Origin: Azospirillum sp.
Lineage (GTDB): Bacteria; Pseudomonadota; Alphaproteobacteria; Azospirillales; Azospirillaceae
Assembly: GCA_027486405.1 (NCBI GenBank)
Contig: JAIXPD010000062.1
Coordinates: 85,361-149,360, forward strand
Length of the DNA stretch: 64,000 nt
Direction of reading: 5' to 3'
The notes under the pieces were generated by a model. That model was not told where the DNA came from. It worked only from the letters and a program-made list of their open reading frames with translations, and did not search any database. A program made the translations under genes and the position numbers. Below are positions 17,261-25,494 of the stretch, in pieces (positions within the stretch are counted from its first letter, which is position 1; every line of letters begins with the position of its first letter).

Positions 17261-17452
17261 ATGACGACACGGATGGCGCGCATTGTGCGGATGGGTAAGT
17301 TGGGCGGTTACGCGGTGTTGCTCGGCGGGGCCATGCAGGAAATCGACGGTCGCATGCTGTGGCCGTCGATGGAGGCGGTTCGGGAGAGGCTGGCCCGCCA
17401 CAGCATGACCGTGGCCAGTTGGGTGATCGACACCGGCACCGTCACCGGGTGA
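17261..17452 (+). CDS. Small hypothetical protein (63 aa)
   Basis: A 63-residue frame starting at ATG 17261 with GGGAG eight bases upstream. The protein is basic and compact (LGGYAVLLGGAMQEIDG, then WPSMEAVRERLARHSMTV), composition typical of a real small cytoplasmic protein, with no membrane span or signal peptide. An AT-rich stretch GATAATATTC at about 17197-17206 could be its promoter. It ends ten bases before the converging DUF3108 gene. Family unknown. Confidence 0.5.
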   Translation: MTTRMARIVRMGKLGGYAVLLGGAMQEIDGRMLWPSMEAVRERLARHSMTVASWVIDTGTVTG

Positions 17453-17461
17453 ACCGCGTTC

Positions 17462-18382
17462 TTATGGAATGGCGCGGGGCGGGTCGCCGTCGCGCGCCAA
17501 TCCGATCAGGTGGATGACGACCGCCCCAAAGGCGCTGTCGCTCTCCATCCGCACCGGCAACGGTGGCGTGCCGGGCGGCACCGGGGCCAGCCACAGATCG
17601 GTCGGCGGCCCGGCGGGGCGTGGCGCGGTGTCGTCCTCCCGTCGCCAAAAGGTGGTCAGGCTGGACGCGGATTTGGCCTGTCCGGCGATGGGGATGACCG
17701 ACATGCGGCATTCCTGTGCAGGCCCGGAAAAAATCGAGTAGCGCGACGCGGCCAGGGTCGGAACGCCACCCTGGTCAAAACGCAGGTCGTAGCGCCGCCG
17801 CCCGTCGAACACGGGAACGACGCGGGCGCAGCCCTCCCCACGGCCAACCGCCAGCAGGGCCAGCAGCCCGGCGCTGAGCGGGTCATAGCTGGACCGTTGC
17901 AGCTCCGGCGGGACGGGCGCGCGGTCATCCTCCTCCGGCGGGGGCTGAACGGTGGTGGTCAGGGTCCCATCGACCGCGTAACTCAACGACACGCTGCGCG
18001 GCTTGTCGCGGAAGACGCTGCGCTGGTGGTGAAGGCGCGGTTGTGGAACACCGGACTGCACCACCCCTTCGCTGTGGGTTTCCGTTTTCCACGGCAGCAG
18101 CTTGCCGAGAAACCCGCCATTTTCGGCGGTGAGGTCGATGCGGTAGCCGCGCTCGTTGAGATCGAGGCGGATCGTCGCCTCCAGCACGGCGATGCCCCCG
18201 ACATGAACGCGGTACCGCGCCGTCACCGGTGCCGCCGCCACCGCGTCCGGCGGGATCGTCATCCCCAGCAGCAGCGCGGGCAGGGCGACCAACCGCCACC
18301 GCCGCCAGAATGGCCGCCAGAACGACCGGGCCGGTGGTGGCGCGACCAGAGCGTTGGAGCGGACGGAAAAAACTTTTTGCAC
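17462..18382 (-). CDS. DUF3108 domain-containing exported protein
   Basis: 306 aa. N-terminal arginine-rich segment and hydrophobic helix (LVALPALLLGMTIPPDAVAAAP) form a signal peptide or anchor, so the protein is periplasmic or outer-membrane associated. The DUF3108 core shows YDPLSAGLLALL and VFDGRRRYDLRFD, the family's most conserved stretch. Function of the family is unknown. Start: GTG at 18382, chosen because AGGAG lies nine bases upstream; the longer frame has no ribosome site. It is divergent from the tRNA-Val gene. Confidence 0.85.
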   Translation of the reverse strand: MQKVFSVRSNALVAPPPARSFWRPFWRRWRLVALPALLLGMTIPPDAVAAAPVTARYRVHVGGIAVLEATIRLDLNERGYRIDLTAENGGFLGKLLPWKTETHSEGVVQSGVPQPRLHHQRSVFRDKPRSVSLSYAVDGTLTTTVQPPPEEDDRAPVPPELQRSSYDPLSAGLLALLAVGRGEGCARVVPVFDGRRRYDLRFDQGGVPTLAASRYSIFSGPAQECRMSVIPIAGQAKSASSLTTFWRREDDTAPRPAGPPTDLWLAPVPPGTPPLPVRMESDSAFGAVVIHLIGLARDGDPPRAIP

Positions 18383-18521
18383 AGAGTGAATCTCCTGCTT
18401 GACACCTGTCGGGGAAGGTCCTAAAAACCCGCCCACCGCAGCGGCGGTCGCCGACGAAAACCGGCGGACGGCGCTCCCGCCAGAGGGAAGTCTGGACCGA
18501 GCGACAGAGAATTCTGGGATC

Positions 18522-18596
18522 GGGCGTGTAGCTCAGCGGGAGAGCATTCGCTTCACACGCGAAGGGTCACAGGTTCAATCCCTGTCACGCCCACCA
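18522..18596 (+). tRNA. tRNA-Val (CAC anticodon)
   Basis: Cloverleaf with 7-bp acceptor stem GGGCGTG/CACGCCC, D-arm GCTCAGCGGGAGAGC, anticodon stem TTCGC/GCGAA with loop TTCACAC (anticodon CAC at 18554-18556), T-arm ACAGG-TTCAATC-CCTGT. The discriminator A is at 18593 and CCA is encoded (18594-18596). A short variable loop (GGGTC region) fits class I. Confidence 0.97.
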
Positions 18597-18598
18597 TT

Positions 18599-18634
18599 AA
18601 AAAGGCTTCGGAAGACATTCCGAAGCCTTTTTTC
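18599..18634 (+). terminator. Rho-independent terminator of tRNA-Val
   Basis: Ten-bp perfect stem GGCTTCGGAA/TTCCGAAGCC, loop GACA, followed by six T and preceded by five A. It starts three bases after the CCA end. Confidence 0.95.
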
Positions 18635-18863
18635 TTGGCCAAAAACCATAAAACTCCTGTGGTGAAAGCGCCGGTGGTGCCCAATGATTCGGCGATCATC
18701 GGCGTTGAAAAGCTGGGATTGGGCGAATCATCGAACGGCCGCTGGCGCTGAACGCGTGGTGTGACCAAGAAATCCGGCGGGGAATTGACGCAGATCAGTC
18801 CGCTGCCTTGCGGCGATCCTCTAGGGTTGGCGTATCTTTTCCCATCGATCAGGATTGTGTTTC

Positions 18864-19028
18864 ATGGAAGATGCGCGCGTTTCCCTGATGGCTCTTGGCG
18901 CTCTCGTCGTGGCGCTGGCGATCATCGTCGGTTCGGTGGTCCTGGCCCCGTCCGTTCTGGTTCTGCTGGCGACGCTGGGGGCCTGGGCCAACCTGACCTA
19001 TCTGATCGCCGTCACCCTGATGCGGTGA
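18864..19028 (+). CDS. Small two-helix membrane protein (54 aa)
   Basis: ATG 18864 with AGGA nine bases upstream opens a 54-residue frame. After a short polar start (MEDARVS) the protein is almost wholly hydrophobic: helix 1 about residues 8-27 (LMALGALVVALAIIVGSVVL), helix 2 about 29-52, ending LMR. It is an inner-membrane peptide of unknown function, just upstream of panC (166-base gap) and downstream of the tRNA terminator. Confidence 0.7.
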   Translation: MEDARVSLMALGALVVALAIIVGSVVLAPSVLVLLATLGAWANLTYLIAVTLMR

Positions 19029-19194
19029 CGCCGCGCCGCGCCGGGGAGGGGGCGTTCGCCCCGTTCCCGGCGGCGACCGGATGGGCTGGCGATCGCGGGG
19101 AGGGCGGATCTTGCGCTGCACAAACGTGGCGCTGGACAGGACCGGCCCGGCGGTTTATCCAGCGCCAGTTTTGATGCGCGCGAGGGATGACGCC

Positions 19195-20109
19195 ATGACG
19201 ACGCCAACGGTTTCCCCGACGACGGACAGCAGCCACGCCCCTTCGGCGGCGAATGACCTGCCGTTGCCGGTGCTGCGCAGCGTCGCCGATCTTCGCGCCC
19301 AGGTGGCCGCGTGGCGCGCCGCCGGGCAGACGGTGGCTCTGGTCCCCACCATGGGCGCGCTGCACGACGGCCATCTCGCGTTGGTCCGGCGCGGTCGCGA
19401 ACTGGCCGATCACGTCATCGCCAGCGTCTTCGTCAACCCGACCCAATTCGCCCCGCACGAGGATTTCGACCGTTACCCGCGCGACGAGGCCGGGGACGCG
19501 GCGAAGCTGGCCTCGGCGGGCTGCGCGGCGCTGTACGCCCCCAGCGTGCGCGGCATGTACCCGGAGGGCTTCGCCACCACCATTTCGGTGGGCGGGCCGT
19601 CCGAAGGGCTGTGCGGCGCGTTCCGTCCCCAGATGTTCGGCGGGGTCGCCCTGGTCGTCACCAAACTGTTTTTGCAGGCGCTGCCCGACGTGGCGGTGTT
19701 CGGCGAGAAGGACTATCAGCAGTTGATGGTCATCCGCCGTTTCACCCGCGATCTCGACATTCCGGTGCGGGTGGAGGGGCTGCCGACCGTGCGCGAGGCC
19801 GATGGCTTGGCGCTGTCCTCCCGCAACGCCTATCTCAGCGCCGACGAGCGCGCCCGTGCGCCCGAACTGAACCGGGCCTTGACCGCCGCCGCCGCCGCGC
19901 TGTCGGCCGGGGCGGAGTGCGATGGCGCGCTGACCGCCGCCCGCGCGCGGATCGTGGAGGCCGGTTTCGGCGGCATCGACTATGTCGAGCTGCGCGACGC
20001 CGACACGCTGGCCCCGATCACGCGGGTGGAGCGTCCGGCCCGCCTGCTGGCGGCGGCCTGGTTGGGCAAGGCCCGCCTGATCGACAACGTGCCGGTCCTG
20101 CCCGCTTGA
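19195..20109 (+). CDS. panC: Pantothenate synthetase (pantoate-beta-alanine ligase)
   Basis: ATP-dependent condensation of pantoate with beta-alanine, last step of vitamin B5 synthesis. 304 aa; the extra ~25 residues at the N-terminus (Ser/Thr/Pro-rich) are non-homologous. HIGH-like motif MGALHDGH (residues 53-60), VNPTQF, GEKDYQQL and the KMSKS-like LSSRN loop are all present. ATG 19195 has GAGGGA seven bases upstream; an ATG seven codons earlier is weaker. panB is not adjacent. Confidence 0.97.
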   Translation: MTTPTVSPTTDSSHAPSAANDLPLPVLRSVADLRAQVAAWRAAGQTVALVPTMGALHDGHLALVRRGRELADHVIASVFVNPTQFAPHEDFDRYPRDEAGDAAKLASAGCAALYAPSVRGMYPEGFATTISVGGPSEGLCGAFRPQMFGGVALVVTKLFLQALPDVAVFGEKDYQQLMVIRRFTRDLDIPVRVEGLPTVREADGLALSSRNAYLSADERARAPELNRALTAAAAALSAGAECDGALTAARARIVEAGFGGIDYVELRDADTLAPITRVERPARLLAAAWLGKARLIDNVPVLPA

Positions 20110-20247
20110 TCGCGGTCGCCTGATCCCTCCGGTTGAGCGCCTCAGGCGTGGGCAATTGTCACAAGCCTTGATTTGACCGCAGGCACAGCATTCCCTAAAG
20201 TGTCAAGACTGGGATCGTTTGAGGTCCCAACTTTTGGAGTGCTGGCT

Positions 20248-20706
20248 GTGCGGTTGGTTCGACGGAACGCGGACGGGGAAACGGTGTCACTGATGCCGAT
20301 CATCCTGGCTGGTCTGCTGGTGGCATTGGCCGTTCTGGGCGCGACCGGTGCCGTGATCGCCAACAAGAACGCGGCCTCCAGCGCCGCGTCGGACAAGCTT
20401 GGTCCGAAAAAGAATTACGCGGCCTTGCCGCAGATGACCTTCACCCTGGGCGGCGGCGACGCGCGTCTGGTCGATGTGAAGGTGCTGCTGGAGGTGGAGC
20501 CGACGGTGGACGGCAAGGTGGCCGACCCCTATGTGCCGCGCATCACCGATCAACTGTCGGACAAAATGCGCCAGATCGATCCCCAGCAATTGACGGGGGC
20601 CGATGGGGCCAAGCTGATGAAAAGCACCATCGCCAGCGTTCTGGACCGCGAGATGCGCAACGTGCGTGTGCGCGAAATCCTGCTTGATCGCTTTGTCGTG
20701 CACTGA
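20248..20706 (+). CDS. FliL-like flagellar basal-body protein (copy 1)
   Basis: 152 aa. N-terminal transmembrane helix (PIILAGLLVALAVLGATGAVI), then a periplasmic domain with FliL features: LPQMTFTLGGGDARLVDVKVLLEVE and the ending EILLDRFVVH. FliL stabilises stators around the flagellar motor. Start is GTG 20248 with GGAG eight bases upstream. It stands alone, away from any flagellar cluster, and is one of two such genes in the window (the other at 27.0-27.5 kb), which share the layout helix plus 'MxFTLxxG...L.ELKLRVVLELD' core. Confidence 0.75.
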   Translation: MRLVRRNADGETVSLMPIILAGLLVALAVLGATGAVIANKNAASSAASDKLGPKKNYAALPQMTFTLGGGDARLVDVKVLLEVEPTVDGKVADPYVPRITDQLSDKMRQIDPQQLTGADGAKLMKSTIASVLDREMRNVRVREILLDRFVVH

Positions 20707-20770
20707 TTGGTCGATCACGGCCCCGTGATTGGACGGCGCGTTCAGCAAATCGCAGGCACACATCACATAT

Positions 20771-20805
20771 GACAAGGGCCGGAGCGTTGCGCTCCGGCCC
20801 TTGTC
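20771..20805. terminator. Hairpin between convergent fliL-like and DAHP synthase genes
   Basis: A 15-bp perfect inverted repeat (GACAAGGGCCGGAGC and its complement, five-base loop) between two converging genes. It lacks a T-run, but its stability and place suit a bidirectional terminator. Confidence 0.75.
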
Positions 20806-20822
20806 GATTCAGTCGGCTGCGG

Positions 20823-22214
20823 TCATTCGGCGGCGGCAGCGGCGCGACGTTGGGCGTCGCGTTCGCTGCGGCCACGCTTCAACTCGTCGGCCAGCAGGAA
20901 GGCCAGCTCCAGCGATTGGCTGGCGTTCAGACGCGGGTCGCAGGCGGTGTGATAGCGCTGCGCCAGCTTGTGATCGGTGATCGCCTGCGCCCCACCGGTG
21001 CATTCGGTCACGTCCTGGCCGGTCAGCTCGAAATGCACGCCACCGGCGTGGGTCCCTTCGGCCTTGTGCACCTCGAAGAAACCGCGCGCTTCGGCCAGCA
21101 CCCGTTCCACCGGGCGGGTTTTGTAACCCGTGGTGGATTTGATGGTGTTGCCGTGCATCGGGTCGCACGACCACACCACGGCGCGGCCCTCGCTCGTCAC
21201 CTTGCGCAGCAGCGGCGGGAACTTCTCCGCCACCTTGTCCGATCCCATGCGGACGATCAGGGTCAGGCGGCCCGCCTCGTTCTGCGGGTTCAGGATGTCG
21301 ATCAGGCGGATCAACTCGTCCGGATCGGTGGTCGGGCCGCATTTCAGGCCGATGGGGTTCTTCACCCCACGCAGGAACTCCACATGCGCGCCGTCGGGCT
21401 GGCGGGTGCGGTCGCCGATCCACAGCATGTGCGCCGACACGTCGTACCAGTCGCCCGTCGTGCTGTCGACGCGGGTCAGGGCCTGTTCGAACGGCAGCAG
21501 CAGCGCTTCGTGGCTGGTGAAGAAATCGGTTTCGCGAATCTGCGGGGTGGTCTCCGCCGTGATGCCGCAGGCTTCCATGAAGGCCAGCGTTTCATCGAGG
21601 CGGCTGGCCAGCTCCTGGAAATGCGCACCCGCCGGGGAGCGTTCGACGAACCCCAAGGTCCACTGATGCACCTTGTGCAGGTCGGCGTAACCGCCCTGGG
21701 CAAAGGCGCGCAGCAGGTTCAGCGTGGCCGCCGCCTGGGTGTAGGCCTGCATCATCCGTTCGGGGTCGGGCACGCGGGAGTCGGCGTTGAAATCGAACCC
21801 GTTGATGATGTCGCCCCGGTAGGAGGGCAACGACACGCCGTCGATGTCCTCCATGTCCGCCGAACGCGGCTTGGCGAACTGCCCGGCCATGCGCCCGACC
21901 TTGACGACCGGAATGGCCGCGCCAAAGGTCAGCACGACCGCCATCTGCAACAGCACACGGAAGGTGTCGCGGATGTTGTTGGGGTGGAATTCGGCGAAGC
22001 TTTCGGCGCAATCGCCGCCCTGCAACAGGAACGCCTTGCCGACGGCGGCGTCGGCCAGCTTGCTTTTCAGCTTGCGGGCTTCCCCGGCGAAGACCAGCGG
22101 GGGATAGCTGGCCAGACGCTGTTCGACCGCTTCGACCTTGGTCAGGTCGGGATAGGTCGGCATCTGCTTTGCCGGTTTCGACCTCCAACTGGCGGGTGTC
22201 CAACGCTCGACCAT
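20823..22214 (-). CDS. aroG: Class II 3-deoxy-7-phosphoheptulonate synthase
   Basis: First enzyme of the shikimate pathway: condenses phosphoenolpyruvate with erythrose-4-phosphate. 463 aa, length and motifs of the plant/type II family: LLQGGDCAESF, GRMAGQFAKPRS, GLKCGPTTDPDEL, WSCDPMHGNT, GVHFELTGQDVTECTGG. The metal ligands Cys (GGDC), His (PMHGN), Glu (FELTG) and Asp (TACDPRL) are all visible. ATG 22214 is the only start that keeps the WTPASW N-terminus. It stands as a single transcription unit with a terminator behind it. Confidence 0.97.
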   Translation of the reverse strand: MVERWTPASWRSKPAKQMPTYPDLTKVEAVEQRLASYPPLVFAGEARKLKSKLADAAVGKAFLLQGGDCAESFAEFHPNNIRDTFRVLLQMAVVLTFGAAIPVVKVGRMAGQFAKPRSADMEDIDGVSLPSYRGDIINGFDFNADSRVPDPERMMQAYTQAAATLNLLRAFAQGGYADLHKVHQWTLGFVERSPAGAHFQELASRLDETLAFMEACGITAETTPQIRETDFFTSHEALLLPFEQALTRVDSTTGDWYDVSAHMLWIGDRTRQPDGAHVEFLRGVKNPIGLKCGPTTDPDELIRLIDILNPQNEAGRLTLIVRMGSDKVAEKFPPLLRKVTSEGRAVVWSCDPMHGNTIKSTTGYKTRPVERVLAEARGFFEVHKAEGTHAGGVHFELTGQDVTECTGGAQAITDHKLAQRYHTACDPRLNASQSLELAFLLADELKRGRSERDAQRRAAAAAE

Positions 22215-22445
22215 GACTCGCCTGCTCTTCCTTGACGGGTGGTGACTGCTGCAATTCGGGCATTAGGCCGATGTTCGGCCCAAGGGGTCAACCCTATAGC
22301 CCGATTCGCGGTAACTTTTCCACAGTTTCAGGGGAAACATTGGCAACGCTCGACAAGATCATCCGGGGCAAATGAACCGTGGCACGCGGCGGGTTGGGCC
22401 GTATACAACAGGGCTGCTTTGTTTCTGTTTCCGAGGAATCCGCCG

Positions 22446-23807
22446 GTGAAGCCCTCCGCATGGCCGTCCTATTGGATGAATCTGTTGTCGGTCTATGGCG
22501 ACCGCCGGGTGCTGGCGATTCTGTTCCTGGGCTTTTCCGAAGGCTTGCCGCTGGCGCTGACCGGATCGACCCTGAACGTCTGGCTGCGGGAGGAGGGGGT
22601 CAGCAAGACCGGAATCGGCCTGTTTGCGCTTGTCACCTTGCCTTACGCTCTGAAATTCCTGTGGGCACCGCTGATCGACCGGCTGCGCCTGCCCGTTCTC
22701 ACCCGGTTGTTCGGGCGGCGGCGCGGCTGGGCGCTGGTCACGCAGGCCGGGTTGATCGTGGCCTTGCTCGGGCTGTCGGCGACCGATCCGGGGACGCAAC
22801 TCTGGTGGACGGCGCTGTTCGCGGTGGCGGTGGCCTTCTGCTCGGCCAGTCAGGACATCGTCGTCGACGCCTATCGGGTGGAGGTGCTGGACGAGAATCG
22901 GCAGGCCGCCGGGGCCGCCGTTCTGGTGCTCGGCTATCGCTTCGGCATGCTGGCGGCAGGGGCGGGGGCGCTGTTCATCGCCGAGTTCCACGGCTGGCGT
23001 GTGGCCTATGAGGCGATGGCGGCGCTGGTGCTGGTCGGCATGGTGACGATCCTGGTCAACCGCGAACCGAATGTCGCGGTGACGCCGGAATCGCTGGAGC
23101 GCGAACGGCAGGTCGCCGCCTGGCTGGCGGCGCGCCCGCATCTGTCGGGCCGGATGGCCCGTTTGTTGGCCTGGCTCTATGGCGCGGTGGTGGCGCCCTT
23201 CGCCCAATTCATGAGTCGGCGCGGCTGGGTGGTGATGCTGGCCTTCATCGCCACCTACAAGCTGGGGGAGGTGCTGGCGGGCGTGATGTCGGCCCCCTTC
23301 TACGTCGATCTGGGTTTCAGCAAGGCCGAAATCGCCGCCGTCACCAAGCTGTTCGGCCTGTGGGCAACGATCATCGGCGGTTTGCTGGGCGGGCTGTTGG
23401 TTGGCCGGGTCGGGGTGCTGCACGGCCTGATGGTCGGCGGCGTCCTGCAAATGGTGTCCAACATCAGCTATGTGATGCTCGCCTGGGCCGGTCACGACGT
23501 GTCGGCGCTGGCGGTGACGGTGGCGGTGGAGAATGTGTGCGGCGGCATCGCCACGGCGGCTTTCGTCGCCTATCTGTCCAGCCTGTGCAACGTTGCCTAC
23601 ACCGCGACGCAATACGCGCTGTTGTCCAGCTTCTACAAGCTGGGGGGTGATCTGTTCGGGGCCAGCTCCGGCTGGTTGGCCGACCGGATGGATTGGGTCA
23701 GCTTCTTCCTGCTGTCGATGGCCGGTGCGGTTCCGGCGTTGCTTCTGTTGACCCGCCTGATCGCCATGGACAATCGGCCCGTCACCGTCGCGGTGCACGC
23801 CGATTGA
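22446..23807 (+). CDS. AmpG-like MFS permease (muropeptide transporter family)
   Basis: 453-aa inner-membrane transporter with about 12-14 predicted helices. The start region (YGDRRVLAILFLGFSEGLPLALTGSTLNVWLREEG) and ASQDIVVDAYRVE are the conserved AmpG signatures. AmpG imports GlcNAc-anhydroMurNAc peptides for cell-wall recycling and beta-lactamase induction. GTG 22446 is preceded by GAGGA at eight bases; the in-frame upstream extension has no homology. No ampC or ampD neighbour is present, so substrate is inferred from the family. Confidence 0.9.
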   Translation: MKPSAWPSYWMNLLSVYGDRRVLAILFLGFSEGLPLALTGSTLNVWLREEGVSKTGIGLFALVTLPYALKFLWAPLIDRLRLPVLTRLFGRRRGWALVTQAGLIVALLGLSATDPGTQLWWTALFAVAVAFCSASQDIVVDAYRVEVLDENRQAAGAAVLVLGYRFGMLAAGAGALFIAEFHGWRVAYEAMAALVLVGMVTILVNREPNVAVTPESLERERQVAAWLAARPHLSGRMARLLAWLYGAVVAPFAQFMSRRGWVVMLAFIATYKLGEVLAGVMSAPFYVDLGFSKAEIAAVTKLFGLWATIIGGLLGGLLVGRVGVLHGLMVGGVLQMVSNISYVMLAWAGHDVSALAVTVAVENVCGGIATAAFVAYLSSLCNVAYTATQYALLSSFYKLGGDLFGASSGWLADRMDWVSFFLLSMAGAVPALLLLTRLIAMDNRPVTVAVHAD

Positions 23808-23933
23808 TGGACGATGGCTGCGCGTCATGCGCTGGTGTGTTGATAATATTTGCGAGTTTCAGCCTTTAAACAGAATGGAAACACCACTGTAACGACATAT
23901 CTCTTTATAGAATTGCTCTCATTGCGTTAAATG

Positions 23934-23956
23934 GGAACGCCGGTCCGTGGCGTTCC
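23934..23956 (+). other. Stem-loop in leader of haem-protein gene
   Basis: Eight-bp perfect stem GGAACGCC/GGCGTTCC with a seven-base loop, 61 bases before the start of the secreted protein gene. It follows an AT-rich stretch (23840-23930) with TTTATAGAAT at about 23904. It could be a leader mRNA structure; no T-run. Confidence 0.4.
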
Positions 23957-24017
23957 TGTGGGAGCGGGAACGCGTTGTCATCACCCGACCGGTTCAAAAC
24001 ACAGGAAGGGGACAACG

Positions 24018-25406
24018 ATGACGTCACGGGCGTTTGCCATGGCCCAGACCATGGCGGTGGCGGGACTGATGGGTGTTGGTGCCGCTTCGACGGCGCAGGC
24101 CCAGATCACGCCGGTCGATATTCCGGCCAGCTATGGCATCGGGACCCAGGCCACCACGATCCAGGGCTGGGTCGCCAACAACCAGCAGGACCAGATCCGT
24201 GCGCATGGTTGGACTATTTGGTCCGGACTGAACGCGCCGTCGGGCCAGACCCACAACGGGGCAGCGCTGCCGGTGTGGGAAACCTGGCTGGGCACGGAGG
24301 AGGCCTTTTCCACCACCTCCAACGCGTCGGTGCTGAACGCGGACAAAAAGACGGTGAAGGCCCCGGCCCGTCACTTCGTCAAGCCGCACCAGTTCGGCCA
24401 TCTGGCGGCGTTGACCGGCAAAGCCGCCAAGAACGCGGCGGCCGACACGCAGGTGGTGTCCTTCAACAAATTCAGCCCGTCGGCCGCCAGCTTCATCGCG
24501 GCCCCCCAGACCATCGCCGGGTTGAGCGGCACCTACAGCATCAACACCAAGGCCGGGTTGAACACGCTGAACGGCGCGTGGCCCACCACCGTTCCCACGA
24601 CCAACCGGTCGATCAATGATTTCCCGGTGGACGCGGCGGAACTGAAGCCGGTGTTCGGCGTCGTTGCCCAGAAGGGCATGACCCCGATGCCGCTGTGGCA
24701 AGGGCCAAAGCAGGCGACCAACGCGACCAACCCGACGCCGGACACCTGGAAAACCTGCGTGGCGGTGGACCCGGCGGGCAGCGGTGGCATCGTGCCGGTG
24801 GCCAACAGCCCGCTGACCAGCGCCCAAGTGACCGCCCTGAACGCCCAGGCCAAGCAAGCCGGTCTGGCCTGCACCATCGGCTATTACGCCCCGCTCAGCG
24901 TGCTCTACAATTTCCAACTCTCGGCCGCCGAAGCCGCCGCGATCCAGGCCGCGCAGGGGTTGAAGGCGTCGGCGGGGGATTACGCCGCGCTGTTGGCCAT
25001 GCACGTCAACACGAAGGAAATTCCCTTCTGGACCTGGCAGACCTTCTATTGGCAGCCCGGCCCGGACACGCCGAACAAATTCCCGGGTTCCAAGGCGGAC
25101 GCCCCGTCCACCCTGCCAGCCCCGTTCAACAACTACGCCATGTGCACCAGCTACAGCCAAACCATTCCGGTCAACAGCAGCACGATGGCGCTCTGCTTCA
25201 ACCCGTATCTGGAAACCTCGGCGGACATTCCGGCGGGCATCACGTCCAACTGCGTGAGCTGCCACGCGCTGGCCGGTGTGGGCAAGGGGCCGACCTATCC
25301 GGCCAACTACAAGGCCCCGATCAACCTCTTCGCCAACAAGTCCTATTTCACCAACGCGTCCACCCGGACCGATTTTTCGTGGGCGGTGGCCAGCCCGCCG
25401 AATTGA
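24018..25406 (+). CDS. Secreted protein with single C-type haem motif, family unknown
   Basis: 462 aa. A signal peptide ends about residue 28 (STAQA-Q). Near the C-terminus there is one CxxCH haem-attachment motif, CVSCH (Cys412, Cys415, His416). The mature part contains many Asn/Thr/Pro and Trp residues (WVANNQ, WETWLGTEEAF, FWTWQTFYWQPGP) and four further cysteines, perhaps two disulphides. ATG 24018 with AGGAAGGGG upstream. I do not recognise the family; a periplasmic monohaem electron carrier or a haem-containing oxidase accessory is possible. It stands alone between AmpG-like and glutathione reductase genes. Confidence 0.75.
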   Translation: MTSRAFAMAQTMAVAGLMGVGAASTAQAQITPVDIPASYGIGTQATTIQGWVANNQQDQIRAHGWTIWSGLNAPSGQTHNGAALPVWETWLGTEEAFSTTSNASVLNADKKTVKAPARHFVKPHQFGHLAALTGKAAKNAAADTQVVSFNKFSPSAASFIAAPQTIAGLSGTYSINTKAGLNTLNGAWPTTVPTTNRSINDFPVDAAELKPVFGVVAQKGMTPMPLWQGPKQATNATNPTPDTWKTCVAVDPAGSGGIVPVANSPLTSAQVTALNAQAKQAGLACTIGYYAPLSVLYNFQLSAAEAAAIQAAQGLKASAGDYAALLAMHVNTKEIPFWTWQTFYWQPGPDTPNKFPGSKADAPSTLPAPFNNYAMCTSYSQTIPVNSSTMALCFNPYLETSADIPAGITSNCVSCHALAGVGKGPTYPANYKAPINLFANKSYFTNASTRTDFSWAVASPPN

Positions 25407-25447
25407 TCGGCCAACCTTGGTTCGGACATGTTGATCGGCTGACGGTC

Positions 25448-25485
25448 GGTCGGCGGCGCGTTCCATCGGACACGCGCCGCCGACC
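25448..25485. terminator. Bidirectional terminator hairpin
   Basis: A 14-bp perfect inverted repeat (GGTCGGCGGCGCGT with its complement, ten-base loop) lies between the converging haem-protein and glutathione reductase genes. There is no T-run. Confidence 0.7.
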
Positions 25486-25494
25486 CGCGTCGGA

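Noticed and set aside
18522..18634. tRNA-Val as an integration site for a mobile element
   Set aside because: No integrase gene and no second copy of the tRNA 3' end were seen in the flanking sequence.
23934..23956. Riboswitch in front of the haem-protein gene
   Set aside because: Only a single short stem-loop is visible, with no conserved aptamer I recognise.
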